Source: Methanocaldococcus fervens AG86
GTDB lineage: Archaea; AGJL01; Methanococci; Methanococcales; Methanocaldococcaceae
Assembly (NCBI RefSeq): GCF_000023985.1
Contig: NC_013156.1
Coordinates: 484,363 to 548,362 of the forward strand
DNA: 64,000 nucleotides
Direction of reading: 5' to 3'
The notes beneath the pieces were generated by a model. That model saw only the letters and a program-made list of their open reading frames with translations, searched no databases and was not told the origin of the DNA. Shown one piece after another: positions 44,944 to 53,774 of this stretch (position 1 is its first letter; every line of letters begins with the position of its first letter). The translations under genes were made by a program, and so were the position numbers.

Positions 44944-45834
44944 TTAAATTTTTGTGACAAACTCCCAGAATGATTTAACTGCACTTGGATTTTTAGGTCT
45001 TCTACTTTTAACTAAATATAAATACCTAACAACATCTAAATCTACGACTGGAACTATCTTAACTAAACCAGCATCCTCTGCCTTTTTAGCAGGGATTTCT
45101 GAGACAACACTAACTCCATAACCTTCAGACACTGCAGTTATAACTGCTGAATGACTACCCAATCTCATTATTACATTTAAATCCATTATTGAATAGCCTT
45201 TATCATTTAAAGCCTTTATAAAAGCTTCCCTTGTTCCAGAACCTTCTTCTCTGTCAATGTAATCCTCCTTTAATATATCCTCAAGCTTGGCTACACCTTT
45301 CTCTGCAAGTGGATGATTTGGTGGAACAATTAAAACCAACCTATCCTTTCCTATAATTGTATGCTCATAGTTTTTGTTTTTCAAATAACCTACTGCAGCA
45401 ATATCAGCTAATCCTTCATCCAAAGCTTTAAAACATCTCTCAGAGTCTGTTATTGTAATCTCAAAATCAACATTTTTGTAAGTGTTTTTATACTCCTTGA
45501 TGATTGATGGGAGTATATGCTCCCCAGGAGTTGTTGATGCATAAATTCTAATAAAACCTTCTGGGTTTTCGTGTATAGCTCTCATTAACAATTTTGCCTC
45601 ATTCAACAAATCCAAAATTTTTTCAGCTCTTTCATAAAATATTTTTCCCTCCGGGGTTAAATCAACACCTTCTGGAGTTCTTAAAAAGAGTTGGGCATCA
45701 AAATATTTCTCAAGAGCTGATATGTGATTGCTAACAGTTCCTTGAGTAATCCCCAATCTTTTAGCTGCCTTCGAAAAACTTTTTGTTTTACTTGCAACTA
45801 TGAATGTTTGGAAGTAACTTATTTTTGGATCCAA
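44944..45834 (-). CDS. LysR-family transcriptional regulator
   Basis: 296 residues. The N-terminal winged helix reads FQTFIVASKTKSFSKAAKRLGITQGTVSNHISALEKYFDAQLFLRTPEGVDLTPEGKIFYERA, the LysR signature. The rest is a substrate-binding domain with two alpha/beta lobes (IRIYASTTPGEHILPSII, LADIAAVGY). Divergent from the FBP aldolase/phosphatase gene with 146 bases between them, an arrangement usual for LysR regulators and their targets. The effector is unknown. Confidence 0.9.
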   Translation of the reverse strand: MDPKISYFQTFIVASKTKSFSKAAKRLGITQGTVSNHISALEKYFDAQLFLRTPEGVDLTPEGKIFYERAEKILDLLNEAKLLMRAIHENPEGFIRIYASTTPGEHILPSIIKEYKNTYKNVDFEITITDSERCFKALDEGLADIAAVGYLKNKNYEHTIIGKDRLVLIVPPNHPLAEKGVAKLEDILKEDYIDREEGSGTREAFIKALNDKGYSIMDLNVIMRLGSHSAVITAVSEGYGVSVVSEIPAKKAEDAGLVKIVPVVDLDVVRYLYLVKSRRPKNPSAVKSFWEFVTKI

Positions 45835-45860
45835 ATTATCACCTTTATACTATTTAATTC

Positions 45861-45879
45861 CTATTAGGATAACTAATAG
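45861..45879. promoter_or_regulatory. Inverted repeat at the LysR promoter
   Basis: CTATTAG (45861-45867) and CTAATAG (45873-45879) around GATAA, a 19-bp symmetric site. The LysR gene's TATA-like box lies at about 45884-45893 on the minus strand, so the site covers its start point. The FBP gene has its own TATA-like TTATATAC at 45919-45926. Fits autoregulation by the LysR protein. Confidence 0.45.
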
Positions 45880-45980
45880 TTCCCATATATAAAGTTAATG
45901 CGTAAATTAAAAGTTAAGTTTATATACGGGATTATCCAAAATGTCAAAAGTATTATAACAAAATTTAATGGTGAGTTCGT

Positions 45981-47141
45981 ATGGAAAACGATAAAGTAAC
46001 AATCAGCGTTATAAAGGCGGATGTTGGAGGTTTATGTGGACACTCATTAGCTCCAGATGAGTTGTTAGAAGCTTGTGAAGCTGTTTTGGAGGAGGCTGTT
46101 GATGAGATAATATTGGATTATTATGTCACAAGATGTGGGGATGATATTGATTTAATAATGAGCCACAAATTAGGTTGCGATAATGAAAAAGTTCATAAAT
46201 TAGCTTGGGATGCTTTTGAAGAGGCAACAAAAGTAGCTAAAGAACTAAAACTCTATGGAGCTGGACAGGATTTATTATCTGACAGCTTTTCAGGTAACGT
46301 CAGAGGTATGGGTCCAGGATGTGCTGAGATGGAATTTGTTGAAAGAAAGAGTGAGCCAATCGTTGTTTTCTGCTGTGATAAGACTGATCCAACAGCATTT
46401 AACTACCCATTATACAAGATGTTCGCAGATCCATTTAACACAGCTGGTTTAGTTTTCGACCCTTCAATGATTTCAGGATTTAAGTTTGAAGTTCACGATA
46501 TTGTTGGGCATAAAAAAGTATTTTTAGACACTCCAGAAGAGATGTATATGCTCTTAGCTTTAATTGGAGACTATGAGAAGTATGCAATCAAAAGAGTTTA
46601 TAGAAGAAGAGATAATGAAATTGCTGCTGTTGTCAGTACTGAAAAATTAAACTACATAGCTGGGGAGTATGTTGGTAAAGATGACCCAGTTGCTATAGTT
46701 AGAGCTCAAAGTGGATTCCCAGCAGTTGGAGAGGTCTTAGAGCCATTTGCTAACCCACACTTTGTTCCAGGATGGATGAGAGGTAGCCACTGGGGTCCAT
46801 TAATGCCAGTTGGAGAAGAGGATGCAACACCTACAAGATTTGACGGACCGGCAAGAATTATAGCATTAGGGTTCCAAGTTTGCGATGGAATGTTAATTGG
46901 TCCTAACGATTTATTTGCAGATAAGGGCTTTGATAAGGCAAGAGAAAAGGCATTAGAGATGGCAGATATAATAAGAAGAATGGGTCCATTCCAACCACAC
47001 AGATTACCAGCAACAATGATGGAATACACAACAGTTCCAAAGGTTTTAAAAGCTTTAGAAGATAGATTTATTCCTTTAGAAGGTTTAGAGTTAGTAGAAG
47101 AGGGGGGAATTACAAGAAAAGATAGAGGAGAAGTTGAATAG
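45981..47141 (+). CDS. fbp: Fructose-1,6-bisphosphate aldolase/phosphatase (bifunctional, archaeal type)
   Basis: 386 residues. The opening ISVIKADVGGLCGHSLAPDELLEA contains the metal-binding Asp and His; GMGPGCAEMEF, FCCDKTDPTAFNYPLYKMFADPFNTAGLV and FDGPARIIALGFQVCDG follow, all hallmarks of the type V FBPase that both condenses triose phosphates and removes the 1-phosphate. It is the committed gluconeogenic enzyme of autotrophic archaea, acting downstream of the pyruvate carboxylase at 61521. GGTGA lies at 45971-45975. Confidence 0.95.
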   Translation: MENDKVTISVIKADVGGLCGHSLAPDELLEACEAVLEEAVDEIILDYYVTRCGDDIDLIMSHKLGCDNEKVHKLAWDAFEEATKVAKELKLYGAGQDLLSDSFSGNVRGMGPGCAEMEFVERKSEPIVVFCCDKTDPTAFNYPLYKMFADPFNTAGLVFDPSMISGFKFEVHDIVGHKKVFLDTPEEMYMLLALIGDYEKYAIKRVYRRRDNEIAAVVSTEKLNYIAGEYVGKDDPVAIVRAQSGFPAVGEVLEPFANPHFVPGWMRGSHWGPLMPVGEEDATPTRFDGPARIIALGFQVCDGMLIGPNDLFADKGFDKAREKALEMADIIRRMGPFQPHRLPATMMEYTTVPKVLKALEDRFIPLEGLELVEEGGITRKDRGEVE

Positions 47142-47316
47142 GTAAATTAGCAATATTATTTTTTATTTTCTAAATTTTTAAAACATTTTGGGAAGTTCAT
47201 TTACTTTTTTACCAAAATTAATAAAGGGCTTATATGTTGTTCTTTCAGAAGTTTAGTTATAACTTATTGTAAAATTTCCATACTGTACTAGTCTATTTTC
47301 TCATTCATGGTATTAT

Positions 47317-47685
47317 GTTTCCATTCCGAAACGGTCTGATTTTAACAATATGCGTGATTAAGCCATGCTGTCTAATTTGTAATTTCCATTCCGAAACGGT
47401 CTGATTTTAACTTAATTGATGAAGGATATAAAAAAGAGAGCATCTACAATTTCCATTCCGAAACGGTCTGATTTTAACCAGGACTTTATTACTGCACTCC
47501 CAACCTGCTAACTTTAGAAAATTTCCATTCCGAAACGGTCTGATTTTAACTTTAGGTAGCTCTTCAAAGCCTGACTTAGACGATGCTCCCATTTCCATTC
47601 CGAAACGGTCTGATTTTAACATGTGTTGTTACAATATGAGCTAAGATAACAAGGTATTTCCATTCCGAAACGGTCTGATTTTAAC
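47317..47685 (-). CRISPR. CRISPR array, six repeats and five spacers
   Basis: Repeats of 30 bases at 47317-47346, 47382-47411, 47449-47478, 47521-47550, 47591-47620 and 47656-47685. On the plus strand each begins ATTTCCATTCCG and ends CTGATTTTAAC; the leftmost has G instead of A as its first base. Spacers are 35, 37, 42, 40 and 35 bases, all different. The minus-strand repeat starts GTTAAAATCAGACC and ends GGAATGGAAAT, the M. jannaschii repeat type with a GAAA-containing 3' handle, so transcription is leftward. The degenerate leftmost repeat marks the distal end. No cas gene is present in the window. Confidence 0.97.
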
Positions 47686-48054
47686 AGGCAATTATTCGAG
47701 ATAAGTATATTTTCAGCATTCTTAATATTTATATTTTTCCCTACCTTATAAGTCGAAGGGCACTTAACCCTATTTATTTATATACCTCTGCTCGTATATA
47801 AATTTTGCTTTTTATGACTAAAAAAGAATTTTAAAGCTATTATTTTTTAAAATATAACTTATTTATTGTGGGAACTTTATTTTAAAAGATAATTAGTTAA
47901 AATCTTTTAAAAATGCCTATAATTTAATTAATCTAAATACTTAAAATAATTAAAATAAGCTACCCTTCGAAATTTTTTGAAAATCCTTAAAATCTAAAAA
48001 TAAGTCATAAAAAACCTTTATTTCGAAAATAGAACTCTTTCAGTGAGATAAATA
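47686..48054 (-). promoter_or_regulatory. CRISPR leader region
   Basis: 369 bases without genes on the high-coordinate side of the array, very A/T rich. On the minus strand a TATA-like TATATAAATAAAT (47773-47787) stands about 90 bases from the first repeat. In M. jannaschii such arrays begin with a long A/T-rich repeat of about 400 bases, and this block has the right place and size. A pair CTTATAAGTCGAAGGG / CTACCCTTCGAAATTT-like (about 47748 and 47960) recurs in opposite senses around it. No coding sequence is visible. Confidence 0.65.
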
Positions 48055-48513
48055 TCATCTTAACTCTTTTAAAATATTTTTAGCAAATTCTTTTACCTTT
48101 TTTATATCATCATCATTTGGATGATTTTTGTTAAAACCACCAAATAATTTAGAAATACCATAAGTGTAGTAACCTTTGCAAGAAAATTCTCCAATAATTT
48201 CAAATCCTTTGCTTTTTAGTTTATTCCTAAGTTCTTTATGAAACATATTCTTTAAGAACGGCATTCCAGCTGTGGAGAAAATGAAAGCTTTTTTATCTGT
48301 TTTATTAATTTTATCTAAAAATTTAAATAATGATTTGTGATGCTTTCCAAAATAAATTCCAGACCCAAAGCCGATAATATCGTAATTATCAATTATATCC
48401 GGCTTTACTTTATCAACATCATACACATCTGCATTTAACTCTTCAGCTATTGCCTTAGCTATCTTCTCAGTATTTTTATGGTGAATAGATTTATATAAAA
48501 TTAGAGCTTTCAT
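48055..48513 (-). CDS. Flavodoxin-domain protein
   Basis: 152 residues. KALILYKSIHHKNTEKIAKAIAEEL is the FMN phosphate-binding loop region (S/T-rich, with HKNT), and YDIIGFGSGIYFGKHHKSLFKFLD and FIFSTAGMPF are flavodoxin-like. Its ATG overlaps the stop of the metallo-hydrolase upstream (4 bases), so the two work as a unit, resembling a split flavodiiron (FprA-type) protein in parts, though the metallo-hydrolase lacks that family's length. Electron transfer is the likely role. Confidence 0.8.
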   Translation of the reverse strand: MKALILYKSIHHKNTEKIAKAIAEELNADVYDVDKVKPDIIDNYDIIGFGSGIYFGKHHKSLFKFLDKINKTDKKAFIFSTAGMPFLKNMFHKELRNKLKSKGFEIIGEFSCKGYYTYGISKLFGGFNKNHPNDDDIKKVKEFAKNILKELR

Positions 48514-49067
48514 AATATCTCCTCCTTATAAACAATTCCCTCATGTCCAGTGATAACGTTCTTTTTCAACTCTCTAATCTTTTTTAAACTCTCTAAAGCT
48601 AATTTTTCATCCACATTTAATTTTGGAGGAATCATCTTTAAAATGTTGTTTTTTAATGGGGAGACGTCGCCAACAACAACATAATCTTTATAAATAACAG
48701 ATATAGAGCCGTAAGTATGCCCAGGCGTTTCAATAATCTCAATTTCTTTATCTTTAAACTTCCTAAAATCTTCAAAGTTATTGTTAAATCCAAACTCCCT
48801 TGGAGAGGCATAAAAAGTAGCGTTTTTAAATAAATCGTTGTTTTCTATATGATCATAGTGAAGATGAGTATTTATGACCACATCTATATCATTTAGGGAT
48901 AAATTTAACTCAGATAAACCTTTAATAATGACATCTCTCATATCCTTAGTTGAGGTATCAACGATTATGTTGTTGTTATTTGTCATAATCAACGTTGATG
49001 ATGAAGAAGCTTTTTTAATGATGTTATTTTCCCTTATTAAGATACCTTCATATAGAAGCTTTATCAT
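48510..49067 (-). CDS. Metallo-beta-lactamase fold hydrolase
   Basis: 185 residues. VVINTHLHYDHIENNDLF is the HxHxDH zinc/iron site; IIETPGHTYGSISVIYKDYVVVGDVSP supplies the later His and Asp, and NVITGHEGIVY the last His. The substrate is unknown; candidates are small thioesters or lactones. It is translationally coupled to the flavodoxin-domain gene 3' of it and divergent from fdhD. Confidence 0.85.
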   Translation of the reverse strand: MIKLLYEGILIRENNIIKKASSSSTLIMTNNNNIIVDTSTKDMRDVIIKGLSELNLSLNDIDVVINTHLHYDHIENNDLFKNATFYASPREFGFNNNFEDFRKFKDKEIEIIETPGHTYGSISVIYKDYVVVGDVSPLKNNILKMIPPKLNVDEKLALESLKKIRELKKNVITGHEGIVYKEEIL

Positions 49068-49130
49068 ACTTCCACCATTAAAACTTTAAATAAAATTTAA
49101 ACATACTAATATATATTATTGAGGGTTAAT

Positions 49131-49799
49131 ATGATTAAAAAAGTAAAAATAAAAAGGTTTGATGGCAAAAAATTTCATGATGTTGAGGACTATGTAGCTG
49201 TTGAAGAAAGCTATAATATTTTTATCAATGAAGAGTTTGTTAGGCCCTTATCATTATCTCCAAATTTTTTACATGAGTTTGCTGTAGGATTTGCCATAAG
49301 TGAAGGATTTTTAGATAAAGTTGATAAAGTTAAGATTGAGGATAAAAACATACATATTTTTGGAGAAAAAACCAATAAAACTAAAAATAATAAAGAAATA
49401 AAAATTGATATTGAAACTTTGAAAAAAATAATCTCTTATGAAATAAAACCCAAATATTGGGAAATTACTGGAAGCTTCCACTGGGCTTCAATGTTTGATT
49501 TGAAAGGAAATGAGATAATTTTTGTTGAGGATATCGGAAGGCACAATGCAGTTGATAAAGTTATTGGTTATTCCATATTAAACAACTACAATTTAAATGA
49601 GTTAATATTGAGATATAGCGGAAGAATTCCTTATGAAATTGTAAAAAAGGCTGTAAATAGCGATTTAAAGACAATTGTCTCAAAATCTCCACCAACAGAT
49701 AAAGCCATTGATTTGGCAGAGGAAAATAACATCATATTAATAGGTTTTGCAAGAAATGGGAAATTTAACATCTATACTGGGAGATTATGGGAAGGATAG
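49131..49799 (+). CDS. fdhD: FdhD-family protein, cysteine-free
   Basis: 222 residues from ATG 49131 (GAGGG upstream); a TTG at 49119 is in frame but less likely. RPLSLSPNFLHEFAVGFAISEGFL, YWEITGSFHWASMFD and VEDIGRHNAVDKVIGYSI are the FdhD motifs; the last binds the nucleotide part of the molybdenum/tungsten cofactor. FdhD passes sulfur to the cofactor of formate dehydrogenase in bacteria through a CxxC pair; this protein has no cysteine at all, so it may only bind or insert the cofactor. It overlaps lhr by 13 bases. Confidence 0.85.
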   Translation: MIKKVKIKRFDGKKFHDVEDYVAVEESYNIFINEEFVRPLSLSPNFLHEFAVGFAISEGFLDKVDKVKIEDKNIHIFGEKTNKTKNNKEIKIDIETLKKIISYEIKPKYWEITGSFHWASMFDLKGNEIIFVEDIGRHNAVDKVIGYSILNNYNLNELILRYSGRIPYEIVKKAVNSDLKTIVSKSPPTDKAIDLAEENNIILIGFARNGKFNIYTGRLWEG

Positions 49800-52312
49800 A
49801 ATATTTAAAAAAAGAGTATTCTGATGAAGAGATTTATGAAATTTTGGAAGAGCCGGTTAAAGAATGGTTCAGAAGAAAGTATAAAACTTTCACACCTCCG
49901 CAGAGGTATGCAATTAAAGAAATCCATGAAAGAAAGAATGTTTTAATTTGCTCACCAACTGGTAGTGGAAAGACATTATCAGCTTTTTTAGCAGGGATAA
50001 ATGAATTGATAAAGTTATCAATGGAAAATAAGTTAGAAGATAGGATTTATATCTTATATGTATCCCCATTAAGAGCTTTAAACAATGACATTGAAAGGAA
50101 TTTAAAAGAGCCATTAAAAGAAATTTATGAGGTTGCTAAGGAGATTGGTGTAGAGTTGGATGAGATTAGAGTTGCTGTAAGAACAAGTGACACGACAAGC
50201 TCACAAAAACAAAAAATGCTAAAAAAACCTCCTCATATTTTAATAACAACTCCAGAATCTTTGGCTATTGCTTTAAACTCTCCGAAATTTTCTAAATTTT
50301 TAGAAGGAATTAAATATGTCATAGTTGATGAAATCCACGCTTTAACTAACAAAAGAGGGGTTCATCTTTCCCTTTCTTTGGAGAGGTTGAATAGAATAGC
50401 CAATTTTATAAGAATTGGTTTATCAGCAACTATCTCTCCATTAACCGAGGTTGCCAAATTTTTAGTTGGAAATGGAAGGAGTTGCTATATTGTAGATGTT
50501 AGCTATAGAAAAGAGATTGAGATAAAGGTCATCTCACCAGTAGATGATTTTATCTATACTTCTTCAGAAGAGATTAGTAAAAAACTCTACAGTTTGTTAA
50601 AAAAGCTTATAGAGGAGCATAGAACAACCTTAATATTTACAAATACACGAAGTGCTACTGAGAGAGTAGCGTTTTATTTAAAGCAGATGGGAGTTGAAAA
50701 AATAGAAACCCATCATTCTTCTTTAAGTAGAGAACATAGGTTGGAAGTTGAGGAGAAATTGAAAAAAGGAGAGCTTAAATGTGTTATTAGCTCGACATCA
50801 TTGGAATTAGGTGTAGATATTGGAAGTATCGACTTAGTTATTCTACTCGGCTCTCCAAAAAGTGTTTCAAGGGCTCTACAGAGGATAGGTAGAAGTGGGC
50901 ATAGGTTGCATGAAAAAAGTAAAGGAATTATAATTCCATTTGATAGAGATGATTTGGTAGAAAATGTGGTTTTAGCATATGATGCAAAAATTGGGAAGAT
51001 TGACAGGGTTTACATTCCAAAAAACTGCCTGGATGTTTTAGCCCAACATTTGGTTGGAATGGCTTTAGAAAAGGTTTGGGACGTTGATGAGGCTTACAAC
51101 TTAGTTAAAAAAGCCTATCCATACAAAGATTTAAGTAAAGAGGATTTTTTAGATGTTTTAAATTATTTAGCTGGAGGTATTAAAGAAAAAAGCGTTTATG
51201 CGAAAATTTGGCTTAAAGATAACAAATTTGGAAGGAGAGGGAAGAGCGTTAGGGCAATATACTACATGAATGTTGGAACTATCCCAGATGAAACGTCAGT
51301 AGCTGTTATTGCGGATGGTAAATATGTTGGAGAGGTTGAGGAAGAGTTTGCTGAAAAGTTGATGAAGGGAGATGTTTTTGTTTTAGGGGGAAGAACTTAC
51401 AAATGTTTAGGAGGGAAAGGAAATAAAATTAGAGTTAAAGAGGTTTTTGATGAAAAACCAACTATTCCAGCATGGTTTTCTGAGCAGTTGCCGTTAGCTT
51501 ATGATTTAGCTTTAGACATTGAAAAATTTAGGAAAGAAGCTTTATTTTCAGATATTGAAGATATTGAAGAGAAATATGATGTGGATGAAAAGACAGCTAA
51601 AGCAATTAAAAACTATATGGAAGAGCAGGACAAATTTGCAATAGTTCCAGATGATGAAAAGATATTGATAGAGCATTTTGAAGAAGAGAAGAGGGGATAT
51701 TATATATTCCACTTTGTGGCTGGGAGGAGGGCTAATGAGGCAATTGCAAGGGCTTTCGCCAACTATATCTCAAAAATGAAGAAATGTAATGTAAGGATAT
51801 CAGTAAATGATTACGGCTTTGCCCTAATACTTCCAAAAAATAGGAAGATAAAGAGGGTAGATATAGTAGAGCTTTTTAATTTGGATATTGTTAAAAATGT
51901 AAAGGAGAGTATAGAAAGGAGTGAGATTTTAAAGAGGAGATTTAGGCACGTAGCTACAAGAGGATTTATGATTTTGAGGAGATATATGAAGAGAAAAATA
52001 AGCGTTGACAGACAACAGTTTAATGCTGAAATGCTCTTAAAATACTGTAAAGAGGTTAATCATCCTCTATATAGAGAAACAATAAGGGAAATTTTGGAGG
52101 ATAGCTTAGATATTGAAAATGCTTTAGATTATTTTGAAAAAGTTAAAAAGAGGAAAATTTATTATTTAGAGTTACCTTCTCCTTCACCGTTTGCATTTAA
52201 TTTGGTTGTCTCAGCCTCATCAGATGTTGTGTTTATGGAAGATAAGAAGAAGATGATTGCAGAACTTCACAAGAAGGTTATGGAATTCATCTCAATGAAA
52301 AGAAATAAATAG
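49787..52312 (+). CDS. lhr: Lhr-family ATP-dependent helicase
   Basis: 841 residues. FTPPQRYAIKEIHERKNVLICSPTGSGKTLSAFLAGI holds the Q motif and Walker A; LYVSPLRALNNDIERNL, TTPESLAIALNS, VDEIHALTNKRG (motif II, DEIH), GLSATIS, ISSTSLELGVDIGSIDLVI and ALQRIGRSGHRL (VI) follow. The C-terminal half (winged helix plus beta region, ending ASSDVVFMEDKKKM) is the Lhr core-type extension. Archaeal Lhr proteins unwind DNA or RNA:DNA hybrids in repair. It starts within fdhD, so both are read from one message, though functions look unrelated. Confidence 0.9.
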   Translation: MGRIEYLKKEYSDEEIYEILEEPVKEWFRRKYKTFTPPQRYAIKEIHERKNVLICSPTGSGKTLSAFLAGINELIKLSMENKLEDRIYILYVSPLRALNNDIERNLKEPLKEIYEVAKEIGVELDEIRVAVRTSDTTSSQKQKMLKKPPHILITTPESLAIALNSPKFSKFLEGIKYVIVDEIHALTNKRGVHLSLSLERLNRIANFIRIGLSATISPLTEVAKFLVGNGRSCYIVDVSYRKEIEIKVISPVDDFIYTSSEEISKKLYSLLKKLIEEHRTTLIFTNTRSATERVAFYLKQMGVEKIETHHSSLSREHRLEVEEKLKKGELKCVISSTSLELGVDIGSIDLVILLGSPKSVSRALQRIGRSGHRLHEKSKGIIIPFDRDDLVENVVLAYDAKIGKIDRVYIPKNCLDVLAQHLVGMALEKVWDVDEAYNLVKKAYPYKDLSKEDFLDVLNYLAGGIKEKSVYAKIWLKDNKFGRRGKSVRAIYYMNVGTIPDETSVAVIADGKYVGEVEEEFAEKLMKGDVFVLGGRTYKCLGGKGNKIRVKEVFDEKPTIPAWFSEQLPLAYDLALDIEKFRKEALFSDIEDIEEKYDVDEKTAKAIKNYMEEQDKFAIVPDDEKILIEHFEEEKRGYYIFHFVAGRRANEAIARAFANYISKMKKCNVRISVNDYGFALILPKNRKIKRVDIVELFNLDIVKNVKESIERSEILKRRFRHVATRGFMILRRYMKRKISVDRQQFNAEMLLKYCKEVNHPLYRETIREILEDSLDIENALDYFEKVKKRKIYYLELPSPSPFAFNLVVSASSDVVFMEDKKKMIAELHKKVMEFISMKRNK

Positions 52313-52427
52313 AATGACATTAGATTTATATACCCTTAAAACCATACCATACATTAACTATTTTTAATATTTATAATACAATAATAAATTTACAGTAATA
52401 AAATTAAAAACTATTTTGGTGATGTTT

Positions 52428-52820
52428 ATGACAGAAGAGCAGAAGAGAAAACTTACAGGAAAAATGAAGAGAATGCTTAGAGCTAAAGCTCATCATTTAG
52501 AACCTGTTGTATGGGTTGGAAAAGAAGGTAGTGACAAGGTAATCAAAGAGGTCGATAGACAGTTGAAAGATAGAGGATTGATAAAGGTTAAAATAAGGAG
52601 AGCTGCTTTGTTGTATGAAGATAAATATGATATTGCTGAAAAGCTTGCCAAAGCATGTGATGCAGAGGTCGTTAGCGTTGTAGGACATGTTATAACATTA
52701 TTTAGGCCAAGAGAGGGGTGGAAAAAATACTTAGCTAAAAAACCATCTAAAAAAGTTAAAAAAGATGAAAAGATTATTGAATTGTTTGAAAAGTTTAAAA
52801 AGAGGGCTGTTAAAGAGTAG
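52428..52820 (+). CDS. YhbY/CRM-domain RNA-binding protein
   Basis: 130 residues from ATG 52428, five bases after GGTGA (52418-52422). RMLRAKAHHLEPVVWVGKEGSDKVIKEVDRQLKDRGLIKVKI, then CDAEVVSVVGHVITLFRP, is the CRM (chloroplast RNA splicing and ribosome maturation) domain; the GxxG-like loop is WVGKEG. The last 35 residues are basic. In bacteria the homologue YhbY binds the large-subunit precursor. The sppA gene follows 16 bases on. Confidence 0.88.
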   Translation: MTEEQKRKLTGKMKRMLRAKAHHLEPVVWVGKEGSDKVIKEVDRQLKDRGLIKVKIRRAALLYEDKYDIAEKLAKACDAEVVSVVGHVITLFRPREGWKKYLAKKPSKKVKKDEKIIELFEKFKKRAVKE

Positions 52821-52836
52821 ATAATTGAGGGGTAGG

Positions 52837-53772
52837 ATGAAAAAAATCTACGCCATTATTTTAATTCTTTTTATAATTTTAATCAGTTTAGTGGGGGCAG
52901 GCATAGTATTGATTATGAGCTTATCAGGAGAAAATATTAATTTATTTGGTGGGGAAAGGATAGCTAAGGTATACTTATGTAATGAAATCTATTTTGATTA
53001 CAACCAAGATTCTGGACTTTTTATGCAACAAAAAAAGGATGCGAGATATTACATAAATTTGTTAGACGATTTGGAAAAGGATGATTCAGTTAAAGGAGTT
53101 TTGTTGGTTGTTAATTCTCCTGGAGGAGAGGTTATAGCAAGTGAAAAATTAGCAAGAAAGGTTGAAGAACTTGCAAATAAAAAGCCAGTAGTTGTTTATG
53201 TTGAGGGCTTAGATGCTTCTGGAGCTTATATGGTCTCAGCTCCAGCAGATTACATAGTTGCTGAAAAGCATTCGATAGTTGGGAGCATTGGGGTTAGAAT
53301 GGATGTTATGCATTATTATGGGTTAATGAAAAAGCTTGGTGTAAATGTAACTACAATAAAAGCTGGAAAATATAAAGATATCGGCTCTCCATTCAGACCT
53401 ATGACAGAAGAGGAGAGGGAATATTTACAAAAGATGATAAATGAAACATACATGGATTTTGTTGAGTGGGTGGCAGAACATAGGGGACTATCAATAAATT
53501 ACACCTTAAAAATTGCTGATGGGAAAATATACTCTGGAGAGGATGCTAAAAAAGTTGGATTGGTTGATGAGGTTGGAACTGAAGAAACAGCCCTAAAAAA
53601 ATTGGAAGAATTAGCCAACATATCAAATCCTGAGATTGTTGAATACGGATTAGAGGAGAATAGAGGATTATTTGGATTGACGTATTATTTAGGTTATGGA
53701 ATTGGGAAAGGAATTGGAGAAGTTTTATATGGAATGGAGAAAGTTAATGAAAGAGTTGAATTATTGAGCTAA
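52837..53772 (+). CDS. sppA: Signal peptide peptidase SppA-type membrane protease
   Basis: 311 residues from ATG 52837. An N-terminal helix (IYAIILILFIILISLVGAGIVLI) anchors it. LLVVNSPGGEVIASEKLARKV is the ClpP-like oxyanion region, DASGAYMVSAPADYIVAEKHSIVGSIGV carries the nucleophile Ser in SGAY, and TIKAGKYKDIGSPFRPMTEEE holds the general-base Lys in KAGKYK. It cuts leftover signal peptides in the membrane. The gene follows a CRM-domain gene; its stop is two bases from the convergent NADH oxidase stop. Confidence 0.9.
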   Translation: MKKIYAIILILFIILISLVGAGIVLIMSLSGENINLFGGERIAKVYLCNEIYFDYNQDSGLFMQQKKDARYYINLLDDLEKDDSVKGVLLVVNSPGGEVIASEKLARKVEELANKKPVVVYVEGLDASGAYMVSAPADYIVAEKHSIVGSIGVRMDVMHYYGLMKKLGVNVTTIKAGKYKDIGSPFRPMTEEEREYLQKMINETYMDFVEWVAEHRGLSINYTLKIADGKIYSGEDAKKVGLVDEVGTEETALKKLEELANISNPEIVEYGLEENRGLFGLTYYLGYGIGKGIGEVLYGMEKVNERVELLS

Positions 53773-53774
53773 TT

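Noticed and set aside
47142-47316. Gap left of the CRISPR array as leader
   Set aside because: The repeat orientation and the degenerate leftmost repeat place the leader on the right; this gap shows only A/T-rich sequence.
47407-47622. 71-codon minus-strand open frame across the repeats
   Set aside because: It consists of the translated CRISPR repeats (RPFRNGN recurring) and spacers, with no ribosome site; the array explains it.
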